This document shows, one piece after another, positions 10,860-20,905 of a stretch of 25,422 nt of DNA. How positions within the stretch are numbered: the first letter of the stretch is position 1; each line of letters begins with the position of its first letter. This DNA is from Strongylocentrotus pallidus (lineage: Eukaryota > Echinodermata > Echinoidea > Camarodonta > Strongylocentrotidae). The position numbers and the translations under genes are program-made. The notes under the pieces were generated by a model. That model saw nothing but the letters and a program-made list of their open reading frames with translations, was not told the DNA's origin and did no database searches. The stretch is from the NCBI GenBank assembly GCA_030265145.1, contig JARBES010000128.1, positions 16,171,121 to 16,196,542 of the forward strand. Direction: 5' to 3'.

Positions 10860-12070
10860 CTTTCTTTTTTTTCTTGATAAACAAGGTAAGATGGCATAAT
10901 CCAATTTCTGAGAACAAGATATTGTCTAAAAATCTTACCCTTCTCTTCCAAAAGAAAGAGAATATGTCAGGTTTCGTAGACATTGAAAGAAGCAGAAATC
11001 TGTTTTCCCAAAGGCATGGAATTTCTGAAAATGACGTCCATCTATGGCAAGATAATAATTGAGGATCTTTGCTTGTCAAAACCTTCAGGTAATGCTTGTG
11101 CATCTGTCATCTTCCTTGACATGCCCAGTGTATTATGAAAATAAATGCTCATGATGGATGTTCATTTATTCATTTGATGACAGAGACAAATATGATCTCA
11201 GATTGTTACGAGGAGAGTGAAATATTTCAATGGGGTTGCAATTTGATACGTCTTTTGACAGAAATATGATGAAAGAAATTTCCAATATTTCAAAGATGAA
11301 GTATTTACTTTTTGATAATTCCTGATTGAGGAAGCCTTGACTTTGAAGAAGTATTGTGTGACTTCTATCAAAATATCATGTATGGGGATTTCTATAAAGA
11401 AACCTTCACAATAGATGAGTGACAGTTTTATTAGAATTTTACATACAGAGTAGTGGTAAACATGAACTTTGATATTGGAATGTACATGTACGAGGCCTGT
11501 AGTGAAAATTAAATGTAACTTTGTTTGTGGTGTAACGGTAGGCCTGTTTTCTCTGAAGTATTGAAGAAAAAGACAAAACAAAACAAAGCAAAAATTAAAA
11601 AGATAAATGAAAAACAAAGATGTTACATGTGCATTTGGAGGAAAAAAACGGTTTCATGTATCTAACATCAACAGTATAAAAGTTAATAAATTCATCTTGC
11701 CATGTCCGGAAAAAAAAAGCTTTCTCCAAAATGTCACTCAGTTAATATGATACAAAATTTACCTTGGGGTACTTTTAGGAAACAACTTATCATGAAACTT
11801 GAAACTTTTGTGTATGAGCTATGCCAAACAAATATGAAATTGAGAAAGCAATAACAGCTCTCTTCTCTAGTATTCCTACCATGGGGGCTCTCTTTCTACA
11901 ATGTAGTTGTATCTGCAACAAACCAACTGAAGAAAAAAATAGTTAGTTATTTAGCTTCTAAGTTTTTGCTTGTATTTTTAATATTACCATGGACCCTCCT
12001 CACCCTACCATGTGATATATCCTTGGTAAAAAGGAAAAAAGCATAAAGGAAAAATAAAAAAAGAATAATT
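10860..12070. other. AT-rich intronic DNA, nothing recognised
   Basis: The longest minus-strand frame of the window's complex DNA (139 codons, 11198-11617) lies here. Its translation is hydrophobic and asparagine/lysine-rich without family resemblance, and its open state is plausible by chance in this composition. Confidence 0.45.
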
Positions 12071-12205
12071 TTCCCTTCTAAGACTAAAGAAAATCCAAAG
12101 AGAGTTTCGATGAACCCAAAAGTAAAAATGTTCACCCTCTTATTCTTCCCTCAATAGTCTAAAGAAAATCGAGAGAGAGTTTTGATGAACAAAAGTGAAG
12201 TTCCA
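12071..12205 (+). repeat. Tandem duplication, period 75
   Basis: CTAAAGAAAATC at 12084 and 12159 begins two units sharing GAGAGTTT, GATGAAC and an AAAAGTRAA word, each preceded by TTCCC. Two copies are clear. Confidence 0.82.
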
Positions 12206-12740
12206 TGGTTATACTAAGTATGCTTTCCAGAGAGATCTGTAGCCTTAAACAGCTTACAAGAAAACTGGTACAATTGTCTCAATTGGAACATGCCTGTCAC
12301 AAAAGATATGTCTCTTGTAAACCCTTGAAAAGAAGAAAGAAAAAGCAGCTTGAGTTACAGGGTTATCCCATAAGCAAACATGGTCGTGCTTTTTGATCGT
12401 TAAATTTACACAGCTAAAGTAATAATGACACCCAACCCTTGTACTTGTAGTTTCAAATATATTGTACAAATAAACGAGCATTCCAAGCCAGCCTTAATCA
12501 TCTGCAAATATTACAGTGCAAAGTGATTTGTTTCCTGCTTGTGCAGCTTAATGATGTAGAACAAAATGCTTTTTTCTGTGGGGTCATAATATTATTAATA
12601 TTGAGAAAAATTAGACTGGTGGAAATGACAAACTGTTTTTCAATAAATAATCCCAATCGAAAATGAAAGAAACTGCTTTATTCATGATTTTTTTTTTTGT
12701 AGTGAAAATTTCAGCCTCGGATGGAAATCCATACCGTATA
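12206..12740. other. Intronic DNA, nothing recognised
   Basis: Short open frames on both strands (63 and 75 codons at 12205-12481) overlap one another and show no family features. No repeats were noted. Confidence 0.45.
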
Positions 12741-12743
12741 TCA

Positions 12744-12799
12744 TCTGTTTAGAGCCAGGAGGGCGTTAATTCTGTAATATCCTTCTGGCTTCAAACAGA
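12744..12799 (+). repeat. Hairpin repeat, copy 5 (short loop)
   Basis: TCTGTTTAGAGCCAGGAGGG then CGTTA (12744-12768) pairs with TAATATCCTTCTGGCTTCAA then ACAGA (12775-12799): 19 of 25 Watson-Crick, with four of the six differences being G:U in the + transcript. The loop is only six bases, so the family's internal TGTGTTAAAG segment is missing here. Confidence 0.88.
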
Positions 12800-13024
12800 C
12801 AATATCTTATATTGTGTGTTGATTTGAATGTAGAAAATATTTTGACAAAATTTAAAGATCAGTGCTAGCAGACTAGATTCATTGTGTTCTAAAATACTGT
12901 AAAATTACTGTCCCTTTTCTTCCACACCACATTTTTTTAATACCACTCTTTCCATCAATTTAAAGTAATGTTTAATGTATCGGAATACACTGTCTACTCG
13001 TTTAATAAATTGATTCAATACTTT

Positions 13025-13137
13025 CATCTGTTAAGAGCCAGAAAGTTATTAACTCATTATCATATTTTGCCTAAAGTTAATGGCTTTCCAAAATGATATA
13101 TGAGTTAATTAGTTCCTTTCCAGCTCCCAGCGGACGA
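13025..13137 (+). repeat. Hairpin repeat, copy 6 (long stem)
   Basis: CATCTGTTAAGAGCCAGAAA at the left and CCTTTCCAGCTCCCAGCGGACGA-type sequence at the right form the family arms. Here the pairing extends inward through TTAACTCATTATCATATTTT against AAAATGATATATGAGTTAA, giving a much longer imperfect stem. The shared ATATGAGTTAA word links it to copies 2 and 3. Confidence 0.78.
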
Positions 13138-13339
13138 TTTGATCATCACAATCAATTTTCGGAGTGATTAATAAAACGACCCGCCACTATTAATGTATGT
13201 ACATGTATGGGTATGTGCAGTGCAACATTTGCGATGAAAAAATGTCATTAAATTGGCATCCATGTAGTGTCCCTTTATGAATATGAGTACGGTGATCATT
13301 TGTGGTCTGATGAACATTTGATGAAACCATGAAACCAAT

Positions 13340-13735
13340 TAATTTTAATGGAGCGCTCACACCTCAAAACAGCAATCTCATTTTAATATGTACTTAATAA
13401 AGTGAATGTCACTGATTATTTTTTGTTTGTACGTGTGAACGTTCTTTGAATCAATGAAAATGAATTAGGTCTTAATGCACATACCAACATTCAAACATGT
13501 AATTCATACTCAGGTCTACTTAAAGCTTATCTGTCAATATAATATGTGTGAACATCTAAAATCGTGGAACCAACAAGTAGCTTTAATGGTCAACTCACAG
13601 TTCAAATTAATAACCTAGTTTATGTACTAAAAACATAAACATGTACTGGATATTACTGATTAAACATTTTTGATAGGTTTGAATTCTCAATAAATCAATG
13701 AAATCAATTTAAGTTTTAATGTCCATTCTACTGAA
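13340..13735 (+). repeat. Diverged tandem array, about 120-base units
   Basis: Units begin with TTTTAATGG or similar at about 13342, 13471, 13583 and 13710. They carry CTCACA...TCAAA and TATGTACT words, then GTGTGAACRT (13434, 13547) or its relic. About three and a half units are visible; identity is modest. Confidence 0.65.
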
Positions 13736-13887
13736 CGGAGCATAAAAACAACTGAATTAATGACATCGGTTTCAGACACCTGTCTAGGAGAATGGCAGCA
13801 TACTTTTAAAAATTGATGAAAACAAAATATCTTCAAATGAAATGACCCTTGAGGTCATAATATTCTAGAATCTAAATACATATCTGA

Positions 13888-14165
13888 ACTTCTCCCCCAT
13901 ATTTTTTTTTCTTCAATTCAAATGAGGTTTTATTCAAGACTTGTCAAAAAGTCCAAAGACTAAAAATGCAAGTTTACATCAAACATACAATCATATAAAA
14001 AAAGTATTCAAAAACATATATATATATATATATATAAAGAAAACATAGCAAATGAGAACAAATATATATAAATGAATAAATGTTTACATCAAAACATCAA
14101 AGAAGTAACAAACAAAAAATTAAAAAAAAAGATTTAAAAAAAATAAAATATTGCTAGCAAAAATG
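13888..14165. repeat. AT-rich low-complexity DNA with (TA)n
   Basis: A/T-dominated sequence includes a TA dinucleotide tract at 14015-14036 and two copies of AATGAATAAATGTTTACATC-like phrases (about 14072 and 14162). The opening phrase GAGGTTTTATTCAAGACTTG resembles 3' ends of retroposed copies I have seen in invertebrates, but I cannot name a family. Confidence 0.55.
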
Positions 14166-14269
14166 AATACGGTAAATGTTTACATAAAAACAAATAAAAT
14201 GTATCCAGATACGTGAATTGATATTAGTTGATGTTATGCAAGCTCCTATGCTGGAGCCTTATCATGTAT

Positions 14270-14480
14270 GAATGTTGGGTATTGATGAGATATGTAATTA
14301 AGTCGTTCATCAGCGTTGAAGGACAAGTAATGGGCTCGGGGGATGTATCGACGACGGAGAACTGAGTGGCATGGCGATCGATAAGTTTTCATAATTAAGC
14401 GGCTGTGTACAGATTTGCCTTTGACTTAACCGCAGAAATGTGGCATTGGCCAATCTGTCCGTTAGACGCTATTACCGTTT
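14270..14480. other. CpG-bearing, non-repetitive patch
   Basis: This block stands out from its surroundings by about ten CpG dinucleotides (for example TGTATCGACGACGG and GGCGATCGATAAG). It contains two TAATTAAG homeodomain-type words and a GATAAG site. It is a candidate cis-regulatory module on composition alone; no coding frame is visible. Confidence 0.35.
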
Positions 14481-15850
14481 GAAATTAATTTCCTCTCTGC
14501 ATCTAAAAGCCAATGTTCAGTACTGGGTAGACCAAAATATAATGTACTTTTGTGTATTACTCTGTGAGGATGTAATGAAATGTATATATCAAATCATATG
14601 ATGCTTTTTTTTACTAAACTTTTTTCATTAAAAAAAATATCTTATTTTAGTATTGGTCATATATTTTAAAGAAGCTAAATGACCATAGTTTGTGAAATAT
14701 TAGTCTGAGTCATCTCTAGCCGCTCAGAATAGAATAAATGTGAAATGGATAATCAATTTTTGCATCCATACCAACCATAATCAGAGTTAATAGATTTTAG
14801 GTAAAGTTTACCAGGCTAACGCTGTTTGCATATTCATTGATGTATATAATGCTTTGTGTATTCACCACTCAACCTATATACCAATATCATTATTGATTTT
14901 AAGAGAGATCCTAGTCTCATCATCAGACTTTCATTACTGTTGTCCATGTGGGTTCCTGTCAGATTGGTTGATTTCCATCATATATATATAGCGATCTCAG
15001 AAAGCTGTATCAAAATGGTTATTGGACAAATATTGATGGACAAAATTATTGTAGCCTGAGTACTGTAGGATCATAAGACAATTAACCAGCTCTGTAGACT
15101 TTCCCCATTGGTTGTCTCATTTTAGTGTGAGAGGAAATCTGGAGATAATTATAGTTACAATAATTATTTAATTTTTTAATAAAAGTTGTGTGTTATAAAC
15201 ACATTCTCGTGAAAAAGCAAAGCATCACCAGTTTCCCATTTTGCATGACTTTGGATGATCCTTTAAAGCAGAAAACAATCTAAATTCTTGCATTTACTAT
15301 GAGTTTTAGTTAACTTGGCAATCTCTCAATTAGCTTGCAAGGAATTGGATGACATTAATAACCAGTGGTTGAATTATGACCTAAATTAACGATTTAGTGT
15401 AACAAAAGCATTGGTTGTGGTCTGGACATATGAGGTAATTATTTCAACCACAGTTTGGCATTCTTGCCAAGTATGGGATGAAAGTGAACTTGTCTTTCAG
15501 TTATGTTTAGGAAGTCAGTATCTTACTCATCCCAGCAGTTTGTTATTTTTTATTTAAAATATTAATGTACCAGAAATATTAGATTACAAGAAAGAAATTG
15601 CCTACTTGGTGCTCTGAACTGATTGCAAAATGATTCGTGGAAGTTACCTGTATATCACTTCTCTTCTTATGATCTTCTTTTTACACTTAAAATAATTTTC
15701 AAAAACAAATTTATGGATGAATTTAGTCTCCTTTCATTCCTAATATGAGGATATAACTTATTTTTTCCATTGGTGTTTAGTCATTCAATAATAAGGATTC
15801 ACTTTTCTAAAAGTGAAAGTGAATGGTCTATGATTTAAAAAAAAAATCAT
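14481..15850. other. AT-rich intronic DNA, nothing recognised
   Basis: No exon, array or inverted repeat was recognised. GTATGGGATGAAAGTGAAC at about 15472 briefly resembles the WDES motif of NOS1AP but does not continue as the family does. Confidence 0.45.
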
Positions 15851-15855
15851 AGGAA

Positions 15856-15870
15856 GGGGGGGGGGGGGGG
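15856..15870. repeat. Poly-G run, 15 bases
   Basis: Fifteen G residues follow an A-rich segment. It is one of several poly-G/C tracts in the window and is likely length-polymorphic. Confidence 0.9.
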
Positions 15871-16359
15871 TTGGAATGATTTCTTAGAAGCACTAAGTGC
15901 TTGGTTATGATTTTCTTAGGAAAAGGAATAAGTAAGGAGTTTAACAAAACCGCTATTGAAAATATTTTCCATCTTCTTTTGTGTTTGTGCTCCTTAAAGT
16001 CTAATGAAAACACCACTGAAAAGAGGCTAGAGGGGAAAGTGATTGCTAGGTCATACATTGGAGGTGACTTGTGGTTTGTTGTACTAACTCACTACCTTTT
16101 GTGCCTTTATTTGAGCTATGACTAACATAACGTCCAGGGGTTTATTGACTTTATAACCCACGTTTATAGCGCCCCAATCTTCCCGTTTCTCTCCAGAGCA
16201 GCAGGGCTTTGCAATGAGGAAATATAAACTTCCCGGCTTTGACAGAGGGAAGTATGGGGGCAAACGTAATGTAGTTGTCATCTTGAACCAATAAAATGTA
16301 GACTTCAGACAGATTAATCATGCTTTCTGTGTCCTTTACTGTGATAACTGTGGACATGT

Positions 16360-16885
16360 TGTGGACACAGTCTTTTCATATATTTAACCCTCTGAAGGTG
16401 TTCAAATTGACCAATCCTCTTGATGTTCTTTGTCCACAGTCATAAAACAGTGTACACAGTGTGAATGAATTATTAAAGTCAAGTGTCCCAAATCCATGTG
16501 TGGTCGCACTGGGGTGAATACATTCAATGCGATTATGTGACCACAGTATATGGCACAGTGTGGAAACAATGTAAATTATAGCATTTTTACACAATCGACA
16601 TGATGAAAGTGTTTATTCCAAACAACTCTGAATTCATCATACTTTGGTGTTCGCATTTTTTTTGGAATATTTGCTGGCCACAGTGTCAAACACAGTGTGT
16701 TTGCATTATTACCACTATCACCCTGTAGTCACACTGTGGGATGTACACTGCATTATCTGTTTCCACAGTATTTTACATTCCAAGAAGACAGTTTATTTTG
16801 TATATACTGTTAACATCAGGAAAGTATTCAAAATCCACACTGTGACCACACTGTGGTGTGCACTTTTGGTGATCCACACTGTGGT
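16360..16885. repeat. Cluster of CACAGTG / CACTGTG motifs
   Basis: At least ten copies of CCACAGTGT or its complement ACACTGTGG occur in about 525 bases: near 16365, 16435, 16448-16462, 16542, 16553, 16679, 16690, 16731, 16763, 16836-16857 and 16874. Many carry TGTGGT or ACCACA, the core of RUNX-type sites. The spacing is irregular, so this may be a degenerate minisatellite or a transcription-factor site cluster. Confidence 0.65.
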
Positions 16886-16983
16886 GCATATACAGGGCTT
16901 CCTTATTATAAAGACTTGTTCACGTATATTCAGCGAATTTTAAATTGGTACTGTGATTACATTTGGATATTCGATTGGTAGCT

Positions 16984-18745
16984 TATTTTTCCTACCATCA
17001 ATGAGTTAGTCACTGATACATGCAGGTAATTCAGTGAAATCTAAACTTGTCCTGAAACTTTCAAGCATCAGCCCTATCAAAGTGTCATGGCTGCTGTCTT
17101 AAGCTTCTTTTATTCCCATCCACAATGCGTGAGGGCCTTTTTACTGACACTGATCCCTCAATTGCTCTCTAACTGTCAAGCTTAAATTACTCATTTGGCT
17201 GTAGTGCATATAGATTCACTTTCACCCCATCAATGAATTAGGGTGCGTTCAATTGACACCTTTTCACCCTAGAATCACGGTTTTCAAAGACGTTTAGTTT
17301 AAAACATGGTTGCGTTCAAGCGATTTTTTTTGTTGGTCGTAAAAATAAACGTTTAAAAACACAAACATGAAACGCAGAAAAAGATTCGTTTTGTATCATG
17401 ATTCTGCAGAATCACGGTCGCTAAAATTGGCTTGAACGAACAGAGATCTCAATCTTGATTCTATGAAGTCATTATGATCGTGGCCTGCTTCCAGTTTGAC
17501 CGACAGCCGACCGTAAACACAGACAGAAAGCACGTAGCGAAGTTGACCTGTACTTCCTGGGTCAACTGTGATGAGCAGTGGCTCGGCTTGAAATGAGCGA
17601 GAATCAGCATTGATGAAAAATCGCTTGAACGCTCTCCCTCAGTAATCGTGTTTTTAACGGCGTTTTGATATGTGATTCTAGCTTCAAAAAATCGCTTGAA
17701 TGCACCCCTACTGACTGAAGGTGTAGGTAATCTGAATTCTTCAGTGTTAAGACTGTCTAGCATGCATTAGACCTGTCGCTAGGCCTTCTGGTATAGCTTC
17801 CCTTACCTTCCTTCAATTAATTACTCACCAATACAGGTATTCAGTGAATTCTAAATTTGTCCCGGAAATGTGAAGCACATTGGCTGCCATTAGGCAACTT
17901 CCCTCTCCTACATTCATTGAATTACTCACTGATGAAAAGTATTCTGTTAATTCGGAATTCATGTTAAGGCTGTCAAGCATGCATTAGCCCTTTGTATAGC
18001 TTAGCTTCCCTTCTCCACCATCAACAAATTACTCACTGATACAGGTATTCAGTGAATTCTAAAATTATCCTGAAACTCTGAAGAATCTATTAGCCCATCG
18101 GCCGCCAGTGGGTAGCTTTTCTTTTCTAAATTGTTCTGAAACTGCCAAGCATGCATTAGCCCTGCCATTGGGCCTTTTGTATAGCTTAGCTTCCCCTTTC
18201 TACCATCAACAAATTACTCACTGATACAGGTATTCAGTGAATTCTAAACTTATGCCGAAACTCTCAACCATCTTCTAGCTCATTGGTTGCCAGTTAGTAC
18301 CCTCTCTTTCCTGCCACCATTGAATTAGGCCTGCCACCGATGGAAGTATTCTGTAAATTCTAAATTGTTCTGAAACTGTCAAGCATGCATTAGCCCTGTC
18401 ATGTAGCCTTCTCGGGTAGCTTTTCTTCCTTAACGTCAATGAATTACTCACTGATACAGGTATTCAGTGAATTCTTAACTCATGCCAAATTTCTCAAGCA
18501 TCTAGTATTAGCCCATCGGCTGCCAGCGGGTAGCTTTTTTTCTCTAAATTGTTCCAAAACTGTCGAGCATGCATTAGCCCTGTCATTTGGCCTTCTCGTA
18601 TAGCTTATCTTCCTTACCGTCAATGAATTACTCACTGATGCAGGTATTCAGTGAAGTCTAATTATGTGCTGAAGCCTGAAACTCTCGAGCATCTATTAGC
18701 CCATCGGCTGCCGGTGGGGAGCTTCTCTTTCCTGTCATCCAGCCG
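16984..18745 (+). repeat. Long diverged minisatellite, about 100-base unit in pairs
   Basis: ACTCACTGATACAGGTATTC, followed by AGTGAATTCTAAA, recurs with ACTCAC at 17823, 17924, 18031, 18216, 18446 and about 18630, plus early relics near 17008. Each is followed by CTGAAACTNTCAAGCATN, then TAGCCC and a GGCTGCCAGT or TGTATAGCTT tail and CCATCAATGAATT. Spacings of 101, 107, 185, 230 and 184 indicate a unit of about 100 bases arranged in alternating pairs. The array is interrupted by the MITE at 17241-17707. Confidence 0.9.
17241..17707. mobile_element. Harbinger-like MITE inside the minisatellite
   Basis: The left end GGGTGCGTTCAATTGA and the right end CGCTTGAATGCACCC are inverted repeats. Similarity continues inward (CTAGAATCACGGTTTTCAAA against the complement of TTTTGATATGTGATTCTAG). 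TTA precedes the element and CTA follows it; uninterrupted minisatellite units read AATGAATTACTCACTGA at this point, so the target duplication was TTA with one later change. A 3-base TTA/TWA site with GGG termini suggests PIF/Harbinger. At 467 bases it has no transposase. The 100-codon minus-strand frame at its right end is not thought to be a gene. Confidence 0.85.
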
Positions 18746-18810
18746 TTCTTTCCACCGTCCCTCCAACACTTGACCTAGCAGCGAGCCTCAGGTGTGCTCA
18801 GTCTCCATCA

Positions 18811-18851
18811 GTCTCCCTCACTCTCTCTCTCTCTGTGTGTGTCTTTCTGTG

Positions 18852-18882
<31 letters not shown>

Positions 18883-18889
18883 GCTCTCC
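18811..18889. repeat. (CT)n microsatellite
   Basis: CT dinucleotide repeats interrupted by GTGTGT and TTTCTGTG. The overlapping open frames on both strands are artefacts of the repeat. Confidence 0.95.
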
Positions 18890-18904
18890 ATCAAATATTG
18901 CTTT

Positions 18905-19250
18905 CATGAACTCGGTACAGGTGCGTGATTGGATGCGAGCTGCTTGGGAAATGTTAAAGCTGCACTCTGTTAAAGGGGGCGGTAAACTGACGAGACTACA
19001 TGTCTTTCCAGTGGCCTGAATCGGGGCCAATCGACTAGCTACGTAAGCAACCGCAGCAATCACGTGCGTGCAACATACATGAAACCAAAGCCTGAGGAGA
19101 ACTTTGGTCTGTTTCGCGAACGCTGACCACGTAGAGATTAAGTCGCTGACTACCGTTAATCAAGTCCATTTGTTTTCGTGCAGTTGTCTAAAAGGAGATG
19201 TAGATGGCGTTCCCCTGGATTCATCAGCACTCTCCCTTTAACGGTTTAAG
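18905..19250. other. CpG-rich block in CpG-poor surroundings
   Basis: About 18-20 CpG dinucleotides lie in 345 bases, far above neighbouring DNA, with words such as CAATCACGTGCGTGC (E-box core CACGTG), TTCGCGAACGCTGACC and CCACGTAG. No open frame with family resemblance was found. It may be an unmethylated regulatory island or a fragment of inserted DNA with a different base composition. Confidence 0.5.
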
Positions 19251-19688
19251 ATATCAGTCAACATTTGACATTTGTGAAACTTTCTTTGGTTTGTTAATTG
19301 ATTTCAACTAAAATGTAAGAAAAAATACATCTTCACCAGTTTTAAGAAGATTGATCAGTACTATCAGTCAGAATAGTAATATAAATAAAGATAATAAAAC
19401 TTTTGTTTGTACCACAGTGTATAGAACCCTAGGTTCATAGATCTATCATTATTAGTAGAGGAGTAATTAAAAAGGAACATAATTGACACCAGTCTCACCA
19501 CCCCTATAATCTTCCATATTTATTTTGTAGTGTTTTTCTAACATGTACATTCTAAAGTTAATAGGTACCTTAACATATTGATTGTGATATGCATAACAAA
19601 TATATGAAATCATTTTCTTTAAAAAGAAATTCATTCTGTTCCATGGTTATCTTGTAGCGCTGTATACTAGATTGTTCTCCTAAAAATA
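19251..19688. other. AT-rich intronic DNA
   Basis: No exon or repeat was recognised between the CpG-rich block and the 195-base duplication. Confidence 0.45.
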
Positions 19689-20025
19689 TTGAACAGTTCC
19701 TTTAAATTTCCTCTATTTCCTCCCAAATTCCTTCAGCATCAATAATGCATCTCTCCATTTCATCTTACTCCTTCTGATCTCTTTTCCCCTTGCTCTCTCT
19801 CTTTAAAAAAAGAAAAAAGCTTCAGGTGAGAGAGAGGATCTGAACCACACCACATATCTTTTCATTTTGCATGTGACTGAATGTTGAACTGTCCCTTTAA
19901 ACTTCCTCTATTTCCTTCCAAACTCCTTCAGCATCTATAATGCATCTCTTCATCTCACCTTACTCCTTCTGACCTCGTCTTTCCTCTCAGAAAAAAGTGC
20001 TTCAGGTGAGGAAGCATCTGAACGA
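19689..20025 (+). repeat. Tandem duplication, period 195
   Basis: GAACAGTTCCTTTAAATTTC at 19691 and GAACTGTCCCTTTAAACTTC at 19886 start two copies that share TCCTCTATTTCC, CTTCAGCAT, ATAATGCATCTCT and CTTACTCCTTCTGA. Both end with AAAAAAG...CTTCAGGTGAG and a GAGCATCTGAAC-like word. The second copy has a polypyrimidine tract ending CTCTCAG directly before this AAAAAAGTGCTTCAG, discussed as a possible microexon. Confidence 0.85.
19991..20005 (+). other. Possible 15-nucleotide microexon (speculative)
   Basis: AAAAAAGTGCTTCAG is preceded by TCTTTCCTCTCAG (good acceptor) and followed by GTGAGG (good donor). Spliced between an exon ending in phase 2 and the PTB exon, it would add five residues (KKCFR read in that phase) without a stop, and its final AG would rebuild the conserved arginine codon before VFYVSH. 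The tandem partner at 19813-19825 is 13 bases and would shift the frame. AG-15 bases-GTGAG arrangements arise by chance, so confidence is low. Confidence 0.2.
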
Positions 20026-20779
20026 AAAAGCCAGGAAAAGCAATTTAAAAGACTCCCTTTTTCATGAAATGTAGATTGGTTAAAGATCTCGAGTAAATAA
20101 TTCTGAAATTTATATCATAATGAAGATGGGTTGTTAAGACCAGCAAGATGTAAACACTGGAAAATGAGCTAAACATAAAAGAATTAAGTGGAAATCATAG
20201 TCACTCAAAAAGGAATACTTATATTTGAACATACAATACCATGTGTTCGTTATGCATTTGATTTGGTACAACAATTCTTTTATGTTTTGATGTTTATTTT
20301 TTGGCTAATGCGTACCCCAGATGTTTGGCAAAAATCATGTAATTTGTATTGTGTAACATTCATTGTATTTTTTTTATTCTGTGAGATTGTTTTTTCCATT
20401 TCCCTAAACTCAGGATTTTGTTTACCTTCAAACACTACAAAGTCATGTGGAAGCATTTCTACAGGTTTTGGTGCATTTACAATTCATGCTTGTATCAAAG
20501 ATTAATTTAAAGTACTTAATCTGATATTTCAGCCCCTGCTGTTGTCTGTGTTCCAATATTACTCTGAAAATAGACTGATAGGTTCTAACTTAGTCACATG
20601 ATATCCTTATGGGACGCACAGTGAAGGCATCATCAACATTTGGCCCCTAAAATGTTAGGCCTTGAGCTAATGTGTGATTATGTAAAGCATTTGTAATCAT
20701 GTATCAACTGCAAGGAAACATGCTATTTCTGACTGTGATATTTTTAGAATAAAGGTCAATGCAACTATTTGTGAAGGCA
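20026..20779. other. AT-rich intronic DNA
   Basis: A 105-codon frame at 20188-20505 opens with GTG and encodes a hydrophobic, cysteine-containing peptide unlike any family I know. It has no convincing splice sites and is treated as chance. Confidence 0.4.
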
Positions 20780-20905
20780 AGTCATGATTTTGTGACTTTT
20801 TTCAATCATTTTAATCTTGAAAAATGTAATAAATTAAATAATTGTGAGGGATAGTGATATTTTGTGATTTTTCACAATAATTTTGATCCTGAAAATTTAA
20901 TAAGG
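20780..20905 (+). repeat. Tandem duplication, period 73
   Basis: GTCATGATTTTGTGACTTTT at 20781 and GTGATATTTTGTGATTTTTC at 20854 start two AT-rich copies sharing CAAT.ATTTT.ATC.TGAAAA and TTTAATAA or TGTAATAA ends. Confidence 0.75.

Noticed and set aside
11198-11617. 139-codon minus-strand open frame
   Set aside because: No family resemblance, no splice context, and a length compatible with chance in AT-rich DNA.
15472-15530. TGGGATGAAAGTGAACTT, reading WDESEL, as the NOS1AP exon with WDESKM
   Set aside because: The similarity ends after four or five residues; LVMQDPIYR does not follow and no donor lies in the right place.
17461-17763. 100-codon minus-strand frame
   Set aside because: Lies mostly within the right half of the Harbinger-like MITE; no transposase motif.
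16984-18745. CRISPR-like array
   Set aside because: Repeats are long, diverged and contiguous without unique spacers; this is a eukaryotic minisatellite.
20188-20505. 105-codon hydrophobic open frame
   Set aside because: Begins at GTG, with no family resemblance and no clear splice sites.
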